Shown: positions 33,864 to 41,388 of the stretch, in pieces
Numbering within the stretch: the stretch's first letter is position 1
How the letters are laid out: the number at the start of each line of letters is the position of its first letter
Source: Thiodiazotropha sp037384445
GTDB taxonomy: Bacteria > Pseudomonadota > Gammaproteobacteria > Chromatiales > Chromatiaceae
DNA length: 64,000 nt
NCBI GenBank assembly: GCA_037384445.1
Contig: JARRNY010000001.1
Span: 5,432 to 69,431 of the forward strand
Direction: 5' to 3'
Made by a program: the position numbers and the translations under genes
Notes under the pieces: generated by a model
Database searches by the model: none
The model's input: only the letters and a program-made list of their open reading frames with translations
Told to the model about the DNA's origin: nothing

Positions 33864-36389
33864 ATGACAGTCAGGACGATCTCGACATTATTGACGCACT
33901 TGGGTATTTCCAGGTTTATCGATGGCTTGAATCCGGATTCCCAGCAGGAGTTCGAGCAGGGGGTCGTTCGAGTTATCTTTATCCTGCTGTTTACTGCCTA
34001 TATCTTCACGCTTCATCTGATCTATCCCAAAGTCGCCTACGAGCAGTTCTTTCCCCTCGTGGCTTCCTCCAGTTATGCGTTTTTCTCGATTTTCATACTG
34101 GCCAGTTTCCTCGTCTACAGGGAGCCTACCTCAATCAGGAAGGCAATTTCTCTCTTGGGTGACAACGCGATTGTTTTCTATGGGTTATACAGCCTGGGTG
34201 AGTACGGCACTCCTCTTTACACCATCATGCTGCTGATTACCGTCGGCTATGGCGTCAGGTTTGGCATCCGCTACCTATACATGGCCACACTGTTATCCAA
34301 TCTTGGCTTTCTGTTTGTTATAGAGACCGCGACTTTTTGGACCGCGCACAAGTTTCTCAGTTACAGCTTGCTCGTCACGAACATCGTGATTCCTGTGTTT
34401 GTTTCCCATCTACTGCGAAAACTTGTTCTGGCGAAGCAGCAGGCACTACACGCAAATGAAGCCAAGTCGAGATTTCTCGCCAATATGAGCCATGAGATCC
34501 GTACGCCTTTGACAGGGATTATCGGTGTCAGTGAATTGATGCTCACAGAATCCCACAGTGCACTGACAATCAAGAAGGTCAGCACCATTGAAAAATCCTC
34601 CAAGCACTTGATGAGCATCCTTAACGACATCCTCGACTTTTCGAAAATTGAAGCGGGATGCCTGACGATTGAGAACAAGAGTTTTGACCTGCATGCGGTG
34701 ACCTCGATCGTATCGAAAACCTACAAACCGATAGCCGAGAATAAAGGAATACGCTTTCACACGCATATCTCACCCGACATCCCCTATAAACTCGATGGCG
34801 ATCAGGTTCGCTTAAAGCAGGTGTTGATGAACCTGGTAAGTAATGCCATCAAGTTTACCGAGGAGGGATATATCGAGATAAGGATTAATCTGATCGAAAA
34901 TCGCGGTACTTCTGTCGAACTTCGGTTTGAGATAATCGATACCGGAATCGGCATACCCGAGGACAAACTGCCAACAATCTTCAACCGATTTTCACAGGTC
35001 GATGACTCCCACACACGCAAGGTTGGTGGTACCGGGCTGGGTACGGCAATTTCCAGCGATCTCATAAAGCTGATGGGTGGAGAGATATTTGCCGAGAGTA
35101 CGCTGGGTAAAGGGAGTCGTTTCTATTTTGACCTCACATTTGAGACGGAGGTCGACGGGTCATTTACCCGTTATGAAGGGCGCTCGGCAATTACCATAAG
35201 CAGCCGTGCAAGTTTTGAACAGACAGTCAGTGGTTACCTCTCGACCTGGGGTATCAGTAATTTACAACTGCTCAGTGAGAGAGATGCGATCACGTACGTC
35301 ATGCACTTGCCGAGCAATGCACAATCTCCGCTGATTATTATTGATGAAACAAGTTTCAAGGAGGCTCCAAGAGATTTCTGCGAACGTATGAAAGCGTCGA
35401 CCATTCAGGAGCTAAGAACAATTCTCGTGACTCAGAGAGACGTTATACCAACTGAGTATTACGATATGGAAGTCGGTGCATTTGTAACCGATCTTTTTAA
35501 CAAGAAACAGTTCTACAATGCCATACACAATGTGTTGGCAGACGATGTTTCGTCAGAAAGTACAGATTTGCTTGCGAAATGGAAGACGGTCAACAAAAAA
35601 CGTCATCAACGCATCCTGGTAGCCGAAGATATCGAAGTGAATCGATATGTGCTGCGCGAAGTGCTGGAGCGTGCCGGATATAATGTGGTAACGGCTCATA
35701 ATGGCAAGCAAGCGCTTGAATGCCTGGAAGAGGAAGCTTTCGATCTTTGTATCGTCGACATGCAGATGCCTGAGATGACGGGAATCGATGTTGTCAATAT
35801 CATAAAATTAGGTGATGGCTTCAACACGGACACCCCCTTTATTGTTCTCACGGCCAATGCAACTTTGGATGCGAAAAATCAGTGCGATGCGGCAAATGTC
35901 GAGAGCTATCTGACCAAGCCGATTGATATGCCCGTGCTGCTGCAGACTATCAATGATTTGATCGGTGAGAGTATGGAAGAGAGAGAGGCTGAAGAGGTCG
36001 TAAATGCTGATACGCAGATGCTACAGGATGGCGAGATCCTTAATCATAAGATCCTCGATCAATTGAGTACACTTGGGAACAGCCCTGATTTCATTGAGAA
36101 GCTTGTCGACCATTTTCAATTCGATACGGATAATTTGATTAACAGTATGCATTTTTCTCTTCGTGGGGAAAGATACCAAAAGCTCATTGATGAGGCGCAT
36201 GGCGTCAAGGGAGCAGCAGGGAACATCGGGGCAACCAGGTTGGCAGCAACTGCCCAGCAGATAAATCATGCCACGGCTGACATGCTCGAACGTGATGGGC
36301 CACAATTGCTCAAGCAGCTGAAAAAAGACTTTACCGATGCCATCAAACTGATGCGTGCATACTGCACTAACAGGGGCAAGTCTTTTTAA
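33864..36389 (+). CDS. RpfC-like hybrid sensor histidine kinase
   Basis: 841 residues. About five to six membrane helices (residues 30-195) resemble the RpfC input domain that senses DSF fatty-acid signals. Then come HisKA with FLANMSHEIRTPLTGI, the ATPase domain (LVSNAIKFT, DTGIGIPEDK, GGTGLGTAI), and a divergent first receiver around PLIIIDETSF. A canonical receiver follows (LVAEDIEVN, CIVDMQMPEMTG, YLTKPID) and a C-terminal Hpt domain with DEAHGVKGAAGNIGA. No rpfF, rpfG or DNA-binding partner lies nearby, so it signals to something outside the window. It is convergent with the alpha/beta hydrolase gene. Confidence 0.9.
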   Translation: MTVRTISTLLTHLGISRFIDGLNPDSQQEFEQGVVRVIFILLFTAYIFTLHLIYPKVAYEQFFPLVASSSYAFFSIFILASFLVYREPTSIRKAISLLGDNAIVFYGLYSLGEYGTPLYTIMLLITVGYGVRFGIRYLYMATLLSNLGFLFVIETATFWTAHKFLSYSLLVTNIVIPVFVSHLLRKLVLAKQQALHANEAKSRFLANMSHEIRTPLTGIIGVSELMLTESHSALTIKKVSTIEKSSKHLMSILNDILDFSKIEAGCLTIENKSFDLHAVTSIVSKTYKPIAENKGIRFHTHISPDIPYKLDGDQVRLKQVLMNLVSNAIKFTEEGYIEIRINLIENRGTSVELRFEIIDTGIGIPEDKLPTIFNRFSQVDDSHTRKVGGTGLGTAISSDLIKLMGGEIFAESTLGKGSRFYFDLTFETEVDGSFTRYEGRSAITISSRASFEQTVSGYLSTWGISNLQLLSERDAITYVMHLPSNAQSPLIIIDETSFKEAPRDFCERMKASTIQELRTILVTQRDVIPTEYYDMEVGAFVTDLFNKKQFYNAIHNVLADDVSSESTDLLAKWKTVNKKRHQRILVAEDIEVNRYVLREVLERAGYNVVTAHNGKQALECLEEEAFDLCIVDMQMPEMTGIDVVNIIKLGDGFNTDTPFIVLTANATLDAKNQCDAANVESYLTKPIDMPVLLQTINDLIGESMEEREAEEVVNADTQMLQDGEILNHKILDQLSTLGNSPDFIEKLVDHFQFDTDNLINSMHFSLRGERYQKLIDEAHGVKGAAGNIGATRLAATAQQINHATADMLERDGPQLLKQLKKDFTDAIKLMRAYCTNRGKSF

Positions 36390-36445
36390 CTGCGAAATCG
36401 AAGTGTAGTAGCTGGCAGGCAAGCAGGTGTGTTTGTACTCGAGGA

Positions 36446-37339
36446 CTAGCCAGATCGTGCCTCCGCCGGTGTCAATGCCCAGTTTGCGATCAAATCCCAG
36501 ATCCTACGCCCATTTGAAGGCTTAAAGACCCCGAAGTGTCCAAGCGATTCTGCTGCATAGTCTTCTGGCTTCAGGTGTTTTCTTACGATTTGGCTGTTGG
36601 CATAGAATGTAGCCATTTCATCAACACTTCGCTGGGTTGCGAAGGGGTCATCTGTAAAGCTCAATGAAAGCAGTGGGCCTCGATACTTGCCATGAGTGCC
36701 TGAATCTCTGACAGGGAAATGGGCTGCCATAAAGTAGTCTTTTGCCAGGCACCATGAGGCCCACTCGGCAACGAACCCCGCAGGCAAAGCTTCACAATTA
36801 CTCAGCCAGTGAGCGGGATAATAGCCGAGCATGCGTGTCAGTAGGGGCATTGCCAAACGTATATTAAATAGCATGTAGATTTTTGTCTTCCAGTCATAGA
36901 ATCCGTAATAGCCGGACTGACTGCAGATATGCACAAGTTTGTATAGTTTCGTAATGTTATCTGTAAAGCCGAAGATGCTACCGCCAAAACTATGGCCGAT
37001 CCCAAGGATTTTCCTCCCATTCGAAAGTGATAGGGCTTGATCGATCGCTGCTGCCAGATCATCTCTTCCCCAAGTGGTGGCATCAGCCTTGAGTTCACTG
37101 ATATCTGTGACAGAAGACCAGCCGATCCCACGAAAGTCAAATAGCAGAACGTCAATCCCCTGCTTCACAAGGTGTCGTGCGAACGCACGGTAGAAGCGGG
37201 CAGGAATGCCCATCCCTGGGGATACAATGGCAACAAGCTGTTGTGCCTGATTGAGATCAGCGGAAGCGTGCCATTCGCCATGTAAAACGAATCCATCCCT
37301 GGATTCAAAAGTGCACTTTTTCGGTTTTTGATCAGGCAT
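36446..37339 (-). CDS. Alpha/beta hydrolase coupled to a radical SAM gene
   Basis: A 297-residue serine hydrolase. The nucleophile elbow is GIGHSFGGSIFGF, the oxyanion region SPGMGIPARFYRAFA, and the likely catalytic His lies in ESLGHFGVFKP. Segments such as VLLFDFRGIGWSS resemble uncharacterised predicted alpha/beta hydrolases. There is no signal peptide. The start overlaps the radical SAM gene by 8 bp, so the pair is translationally coupled. Substrate unknown; it may act on the radical SAM product. Confidence 0.82.
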   Translation of the reverse strand: MPDQKPKKCTFESRDGFVLHGEWHASADLNQAQQLVAIVSPGMGIPARFYRAFARHLVKQGIDVLLFDFRGIGWSSVTDISELKADATTWGRDDLAAAIDQALSLSNGRKILGIGHSFGGSIFGFTDNITKLYKLVHICSQSGYYGFYDWKTKIYMLFNIRLAMPLLTRMLGYYPAHWLSNCEALPAGFVAEWASWCLAKDYFMAAHFPVRDSGTHGKYRGPLLSLSFTDDPFATQRSVDEMATFYANSQIVRKHLKPEDYAAESLGHFGVFKPSNGRRIWDLIANWALTPAEARSG

Positions 37340-38426
37340 AATTCAAGATATCGATCTTCTTGTCGGGGGAGGACTCTTTGTAATGGGGGTGCCAGGGAGA
37401 CCAGATGAACTGTGACCAGTATGATTCGGCGGCCTCAACCCATTTTCTCATAAGCTCAGGGCTCTTCATGTATTTTCTCATGTTGCTTAATATCAATGAA
37501 GAGATGGCCTGTGAATCCCGACAGGTTTCGCAATCACCGCCAGTACAGCAAAGGGTCGGTACGTGATTGGCGGTATAGGCATTGAATCCGGGTAGGGTAG
37601 GGTGGCCGTTGGCAAGTCGATCTTTTGCGCCTTCGAAGTCGCAACTGATTGATGGGCAGGTGTTGAAACCGAATTTTGCCCAATGAGTGCGACCGACGAA
37701 CATGGTTTCCAGAAAATGAGGAGTACTGCTGACTGTTTCTGGATACCTGCTCCTGACATCGAGGGTCCGCTCCAGCAATGCCATCTCCTGATCTTCCGTC
37801 TCCACTTCATGGTTTGAGAAATCACGGTAGAAATTGAAAAGAACACGAAGGCCGTTGTCTTGAATGCGTTTCACCGTCTCTTCGATTTCATCAATAGCGT
37901 TATAGTTCACGGCATAGACGAAACCTGCGCGAGGATCATACCGGTAGTTGTCGAGTACAGTGGAAAATAGACCTGAAAATCGCTTTCCGTTGGAACGGAT
38001 GGCACGATACTTATCATCGGTTTTATAGCCGCCGAATAGTGTCAAAGCGACAGTTGTATCTGGAAAATCTGTTCTTGATAAGGGTATTTCTCCGTTGGAA
38101 GAGACGGTAATGTAAGGAATGTGGTTGCGTATGGCCATGATACGGTTTGGATGAAGTGTGGGTTCGCCTCCTATCAAAAGTCCAACTGTCGTTCCACGTT
38201 CAGCCTGATTTTGTGCAAAGCTCTCCCAACGTTCGAGTTCCCTTATCTCCTGGCTTTTTTGATCAAACTCTTCAACGAAGAACCAGCAATCCTTGCAACG
38301 TAAATTGCATTGATTTGTCATATGGACAAGCATGGTACGCTTGTCAGACGAGAACGAGATCAAACGCTTGAAGCGTGCTTCAAGCACGGAGTCACCACCA
38401 AAAAGCCGATCTGTTTTGCTAGACAT
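37332..38426 (-). CDS. Radical SAM protein with C-terminal cysteine cluster
   Basis: 364 residues. The SAM cluster motif is CNLRCKDC in VHMTNQCNLRCKDCWFF, followed by GGEPTLHP and a strand ending TVSSNGEIP. The C-terminal part has many cysteines (CPSISCDFEG, CCTGGDCETC), which may hold an auxiliary cluster as in SPASM/twitch enzymes, although the spacing does not match a standard SPASM domain. No precursor peptide was found beside it. Its partner is the coupled alpha/beta hydrolase. Substrate unknown. Confidence 0.85.
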   Translation of the reverse strand: MSSKTDRLFGGDSVLEARFKRLISFSSDKRTMLVHMTNQCNLRCKDCWFFVEEFDQKSQEIRELERWESFAQNQAERGTTVGLLIGGEPTLHPNRIMAIRNHIPYITVSSNGEIPLSRTDFPDTTVALTLFGGYKTDDKYRAIRSNGKRFSGLFSTVLDNYRYDPRAGFVYAVNYNAIDEIEETVKRIQDNGLRVLFNFYRDFSNHEVETEDQEMALLERTLDVRSRYPETVSSTPHFLETMFVGRTHWAKFGFNTCPSISCDFEGAKDRLANGHPTLPGFNAYTANHVPTLCCTGGDCETCRDSQAISSLILSNMRKYMKSPELMRKWVEAAESYWSQFIWSPWHPHYKESSPDKKIDILNYA

Positions 38427-38493
38427 AGTAATTTAATTCCTTTCAAGAAGTTCAAGAAATTCGTCCAAGGACGAGTGGTGTCCTGAACATGTT

Positions 38494-38506
38494 TACGGTC
38501 ACCGTA
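38494..38506. promoter_or_regulatory. Perfect palindrome upstream of the radical SAM gene
   Basis: tacggt-c-accgta, 68 bp before the start codon, next to a second palindrome cgtccaaggacg (38462-38473). Possible operator. Confidence 0.35.
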
Positions 38507-38607
38507 GGCTACTCACTAAATGCAGACACAAGTGCTGAGACCCGGAACAGCGAGTGCATAGCAAGGGTTGCGGTTAGTAAGTATCTTCCCGAAAGGTCTC
38601 TATCGCT

Positions 38608-38621
38608 TTGATCATGATCAG
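38608..38621. promoter_or_regulatory. FNR/CRP-type site upstream of the radical SAM gene
   Basis: TTGATcatgATCAG matches TTGAT-N4-ATCAA at 9 of 10 positions. It lies about 180 bp before the radical SAM start, in a 411-bp gap that holds no supported gene. Confidence 0.4.
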
Positions 38622-38837
38622 GGTTTATGTCTGAATACATACCTTCACTCTATGAGTTGCCTTTAGGGGTTCAGCGCTTTAGTGCGCGTGTCACATGCCA
38701 GGACACATTCAGTCTAGCGAGTGTATGTGAAAGATCGAATGCCTATATCACAACTTCATACCATCAGTACGACGCCATAAAGTCGAAGATAATAATATTT
38801 AAAAACAAAAATATATAAGGAATACTTTAACTTAATT

Positions 38838-39098
38838 CTAGGTCTTAGAAATACGGTTATCACTTAATGCTTTTACTTCCTCATGGGTGTTGCCATGTTT
38901 CGGCAAAAAATGTTCAAAAAAAGTTGATAGCTCATGCTCGTATTCGGATATGGAGTTACTAAACACACGATGGCGTCCAGGCTGAGAACCCCGATGAGGG
39001 TAGTGGCTGTGTATCACATCACAAGCGACTAATGGTTTGAGACATTTCGGGGGGCGACTGGAAAATGGCGGCGCCAACCCCCATATCTGCCTTATCAA
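38838..39098 (-). CDS. Doubtful hypothetical protein or gene remnant
   Basis: An 86-codon frame from TTG. The C-terminal half (SEYEHELSTFFEHFLPKHGNTHEEVKAL) looks like amphipathic helix. The N-terminal half is Pro/Arg/His-rich and may be non-coding. No ribosome site or family was recognised. It is divergent from the CbpA gene by 26 bp. Confidence 0.2.
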   Translation of the reverse strand: MIRQIWGLAPPFSSRPPKCLKPLVACDVIHSHYPHRGSQPGRHRVFSNSISEYEHELSTFFEHFLPKHGNTHEEVKALSDNRISKT

Positions 39099-39124
39099 TT
39101 GAGCATCTTTGGCAGGTGTGAAAG

Positions 39125-40087
39125 ATGGAGTTCAAAGACTATTACAAAATTCTCGGACTAACCCGGGACGCAGCTCAGGACGAAGTCAAAAGGGCCTACC
39201 GTAAACTTGCCCGCAAGTACCATCCGGATGTCAGTAAGGAGGCAGATGCGGAAAAGCACTTCAAGGAGGTCGGCGAGGCGTATGAAGTCCTGAAAGATCC
39301 GGAAAAACGTGCCGCTTATGATCAACTCGGGATGGATTGGAAGGCGGGGCAGGAGTTCCGTCCTCCACCAGACTGGGATACCAACTTCGAGTTCAGTGGT
39401 GGTTTTAATCAGGGTGATAGTGCTGCCTTCAGTGACTTTTTCGAGAGCTTGTTCGGGAGGGAGTTTGGCTCGGCCAGTGCATTTTCAAAAGGGCATCGGG
39501 CGAAAACCCACGGTTTCCATGCGCAGGGTGAGGATCACCACGCCAAGATACGAATCGATCTGGATGACACCTTTCATGGCGCCACCCGATCATTGACCCT
39601 GCAGGTACCTGTCATCGATCAGCAGGGGCATGTGGCGACACGCGAGCGCAGACTGAATGTGCAGATTCCCAAAGGTATCCGGCAAGGTCAGCACATCCGG
39701 CTCAGCGGACAGGGTGCCCCGGGTATCGGCCAGGGTAAGGCGGGAGATCTCTATCTGGAAGTCGAATTCAAGCCGCACTCACTTTATAGGGTAGAGGGAC
39801 GAGATCTTTATCTGGCGCTACCGGTTGCCCCCTGGGAGGCGGCATTGGGAGCCCAGGTCAAAGCCCCGACGCCACAGGGTACGATCGATCTAAAGGTTCC
39901 TGCCGGTTCCAGCACGGGGCGAAAATTACGCCTCAAGGGACGTGGTATTCCCGACGCAACGCCGGGAGACCTCTATGTTGAATTGCAGATAGTGCTTCCT
40001 CCAGGTGACAGTGACAAGGCTAAAGCCCTTTATCGGAAAATGGCCGAAGAGTTGCAGTTCAATCCTCGTTCAGCGCTGGGTGTCTGA
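39125..40087 (+). CDS. cbpA: CbpA/DnaJ-class co-chaperone
   Basis: 320 residues. The J domain (residues 1-70) has the HPD motif in RKYHPDVSKEADAEKHF and the DYYKILGL start. A Gly/Phe-rich linker (FEFSGGFNQGDSAAFSDFFESLFG) and two DnaJ C-terminal substrate-binding domains follow, without the zinc-finger region. That layout is CbpA-like. It stimulates DnaK in stress. It lies upstream of two Hsp20 genes, across a palindromic repeat. The usual partner gene cbpM is absent. Confidence 0.92.
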   Translation: MEFKDYYKILGLTRDAAQDEVKRAYRKLARKYHPDVSKEADAEKHFKEVGEAYEVLKDPEKRAAYDQLGMDWKAGQEFRPPPDWDTNFEFSGGFNQGDSAAFSDFFESLFGREFGSASAFSKGHRAKTHGFHAQGEDHHAKIRIDLDDTFHGATRSLTLQVPVIDQQGHVATRERRLNVQIPKGIRQGQHIRLSGQGAPGIGQGKAGDLYLEVEFKPHSLYRVEGRDLYLALPVAPWEAALGAQVKAPTPQGTIDLKVPAGSSTGRKLRLKGRGIPDATPGDLYVELQIVLPPGDSDKAKALYRKMAEELQFNPRSALGV

Positions 40088-40090
40088 ACT

Positions 40091-40223
40091 TAATGGCACT
40101 TAGTTAGTGGTTTAATGGTGGGGCAGGGCCCCACCCTACACGCCGGACCACAGGTCGGGTGGGGCCCAGCCCCACCATAAGGTGTTGGATATCATCACAA
40201 ACGCCCTTAACTAAGTAGCATTA
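40091..40223. mobile_element. Second MITE-like palindromic element
   Basis: Outer arms taatggcacttagttagtgg (40091-40110) and its imperfect inverted copy at 40204-40223 match at 16 of 20 positions. Inside, a 22-bp near-perfect inverted repeat (40115-40136 / 40157-40178, one mismatch) is built on ggtggggc and gccccacc around a 20-nt loop. There is no coding capacity. It is unrelated in sequence to the element at 6.2 and 28.7 kb. Confidence 0.65.
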
Positions 40224-40457
40224 GAGTCTGAATCCATTTGTTGCATGAGAGCATGAATAAGCAGATACCTTTTATGCTGGGATAATTCTGCGGGTTACTC
40301 GCTATTGAAATCCACTCGAGTCGTCACTACATCATCGCCACAGGATAGGTGAGCATGTTTGACTGACTGAGGCGCCAAGTCTTGAAATGCCTGCAAACGT
40401 CCCTATCTACGAGACAACACCAGTTATTTATCCATGTTCCGGATAGGAGGTAATGAG
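40224..40457. other. Leader region of the Hsp20 pair
   Basis: Non-coding. The AGGAGG at 40445-40450 is the ribosome site that fixes the first Hsp20 start. No heat-shock promoter consensus could be placed with confidence. Confidence 0.4.
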
Positions 40458-40901
40458 ATGTTCGCGAGTCTGAGAAATTTCGAAGGTGGCTTGTTCGATG
40501 ATTTCAAGCGCCTGGAAAGAGAGATGGACCAGCTGTTAGGTCATGGCCCCTGGAGCGGAGGAATTCGTGCAGCAGCGCATGGCAGCTATCCGCCCATCAA
40601 CGTGGGAGTTACCCCGGAGCGTATCGATGTCTATCTGTTCATCGCCGGTGTCGATCCCAAACAGCTGGAGATCACCTTGCACCAAAACCTGTTGACAGTA
40701 AAAGGCGAGCGCCGTCTGCAGCCTGTAGAGGGAGCGGAATTCTATCGCCGTGAGCGATTCGATGGTGAGTTTCATCGTGCCGTCAATCTGCCGGAGGATG
40801 CCGATCCCGAAAAGGTCGAGGCAAATTACAAGGATGGTGTGTTGCATGTCGCCATCGAGCGGCGTGAAACAGCTAAACCGCGCCAGATCGAAGTCAAATA
40901 A
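40458..40901 (+). CDS. Hsp20/alpha-crystallin small heat shock protein 1
   Basis: 147 residues from MFASLRNFEGG, the ATG 7 nt after AGGAGG; an in-frame ATG at 40434 has no such site. The alpha-crystallin domain covers about residues 45-140 (PPINVGVTPERIDVYLFIAGVDPKQLEITLHQNLLTVKGER...GEFHRAVNLPEDAD...YKDGVLHVAIER). ATP-independent holdase. Followed after 18 bp by a second, diverged Hsp20. Confidence 0.92.
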   Translation: MFASLRNFEGGLFDDFKRLEREMDQLLGHGPWSGGIRAAAHGSYPPINVGVTPERIDVYLFIAGVDPKQLEITLHQNLLTVKGERRLQPVEGAEFYRRERFDGEFHRAVNLPEDADPEKVEANYKDGVLHVAIERRETAKPRQIEVK

Positions 40902-40919
40902 CGGCAGGAGGAGAGTGAC

Positions 40920-41312
40920 ATGAGCAAAACCAGCGATATCAGCAAACAGGCTGCCAGCAACACGCAAACCAAAGCGGTGGAGCCGCCAATCCGGCCGGCA
41001 GTCGACATCTTCGAGGACGAAACCGGTATCACTGTTCGAGCAGACATGCCTGGGGTATCCCATGAACGTCTCGATATTCAGATCGACAAGGATACTCTGG
41101 CTATCGAAGGCAAGGCAGAAATCCCCATGCCGGAAGGTTTGGAAGCGATCCATGCCGATATACGTTCAACCAGCTATCAGCGCAGCTTCACCATCAGTCA
41201 TGAACTGGATGGAGAGAAGGCCGATGCCATGCTCAAGGACGGCATACTGACACTGCACATTCCCAAGCGGGAGCAGTATCAGCCACGAAAGATCGAAGTG
41301 CGCGTGTCCTGA
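40920..41312 (+). CDS. Hsp20/alpha-crystallin small heat shock protein 2
   Basis: 130 residues after a GGAGGAGAG ribosome site. The alpha-crystallin domain includes PAVDIFEDETGITVRADMPGVSHERLDIQIDKDTLAIEGKAE and the late LKDGILTLHIPK segment. It is clearly diverged from the preceding copy, so the two may form hetero-oligomers or act on different clients. Last gene of the chaperone operon; a strong terminator follows 26 bp later. Confidence 0.92.
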   Translation: MSKTSDISKQAASNTQTKAVEPPIRPAVDIFEDETGITVRADMPGVSHERLDIQIDKDTLAIEGKAEIPMPEGLEAIHADIRSTSYQRSFTISHELDGEKADAMLKDGILTLHIPKREQYQPRKIEVRVS

Positions 41313-41337
41313 TAACACAGCTGCTGCACTTTATAAG

Positions 41338-41374
41338 AAACACCGGCAGGGCTTGCTCGCCGGTGTTTCTTTTT
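41338..41374 (+). terminator. Terminator of the Hsp20 operon
   Basis: aaacaccggc 41338-41347 / gccggtgttt 41359-41368, a 10-bp stem with an 11-nt loop, then cttttt. It lies between the Hsp20 genes and the convergent P-type ATPase. Confidence 0.85.
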
Positions 41375-41388
41375 GACGCTCGATAAGC

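Noticed and set aside
38627..38818. 63-codon plus-strand frame before the CbpA gene
   Set aside because: Poor ribosome site, ends in an AT-rich tract, no recognisable motif.
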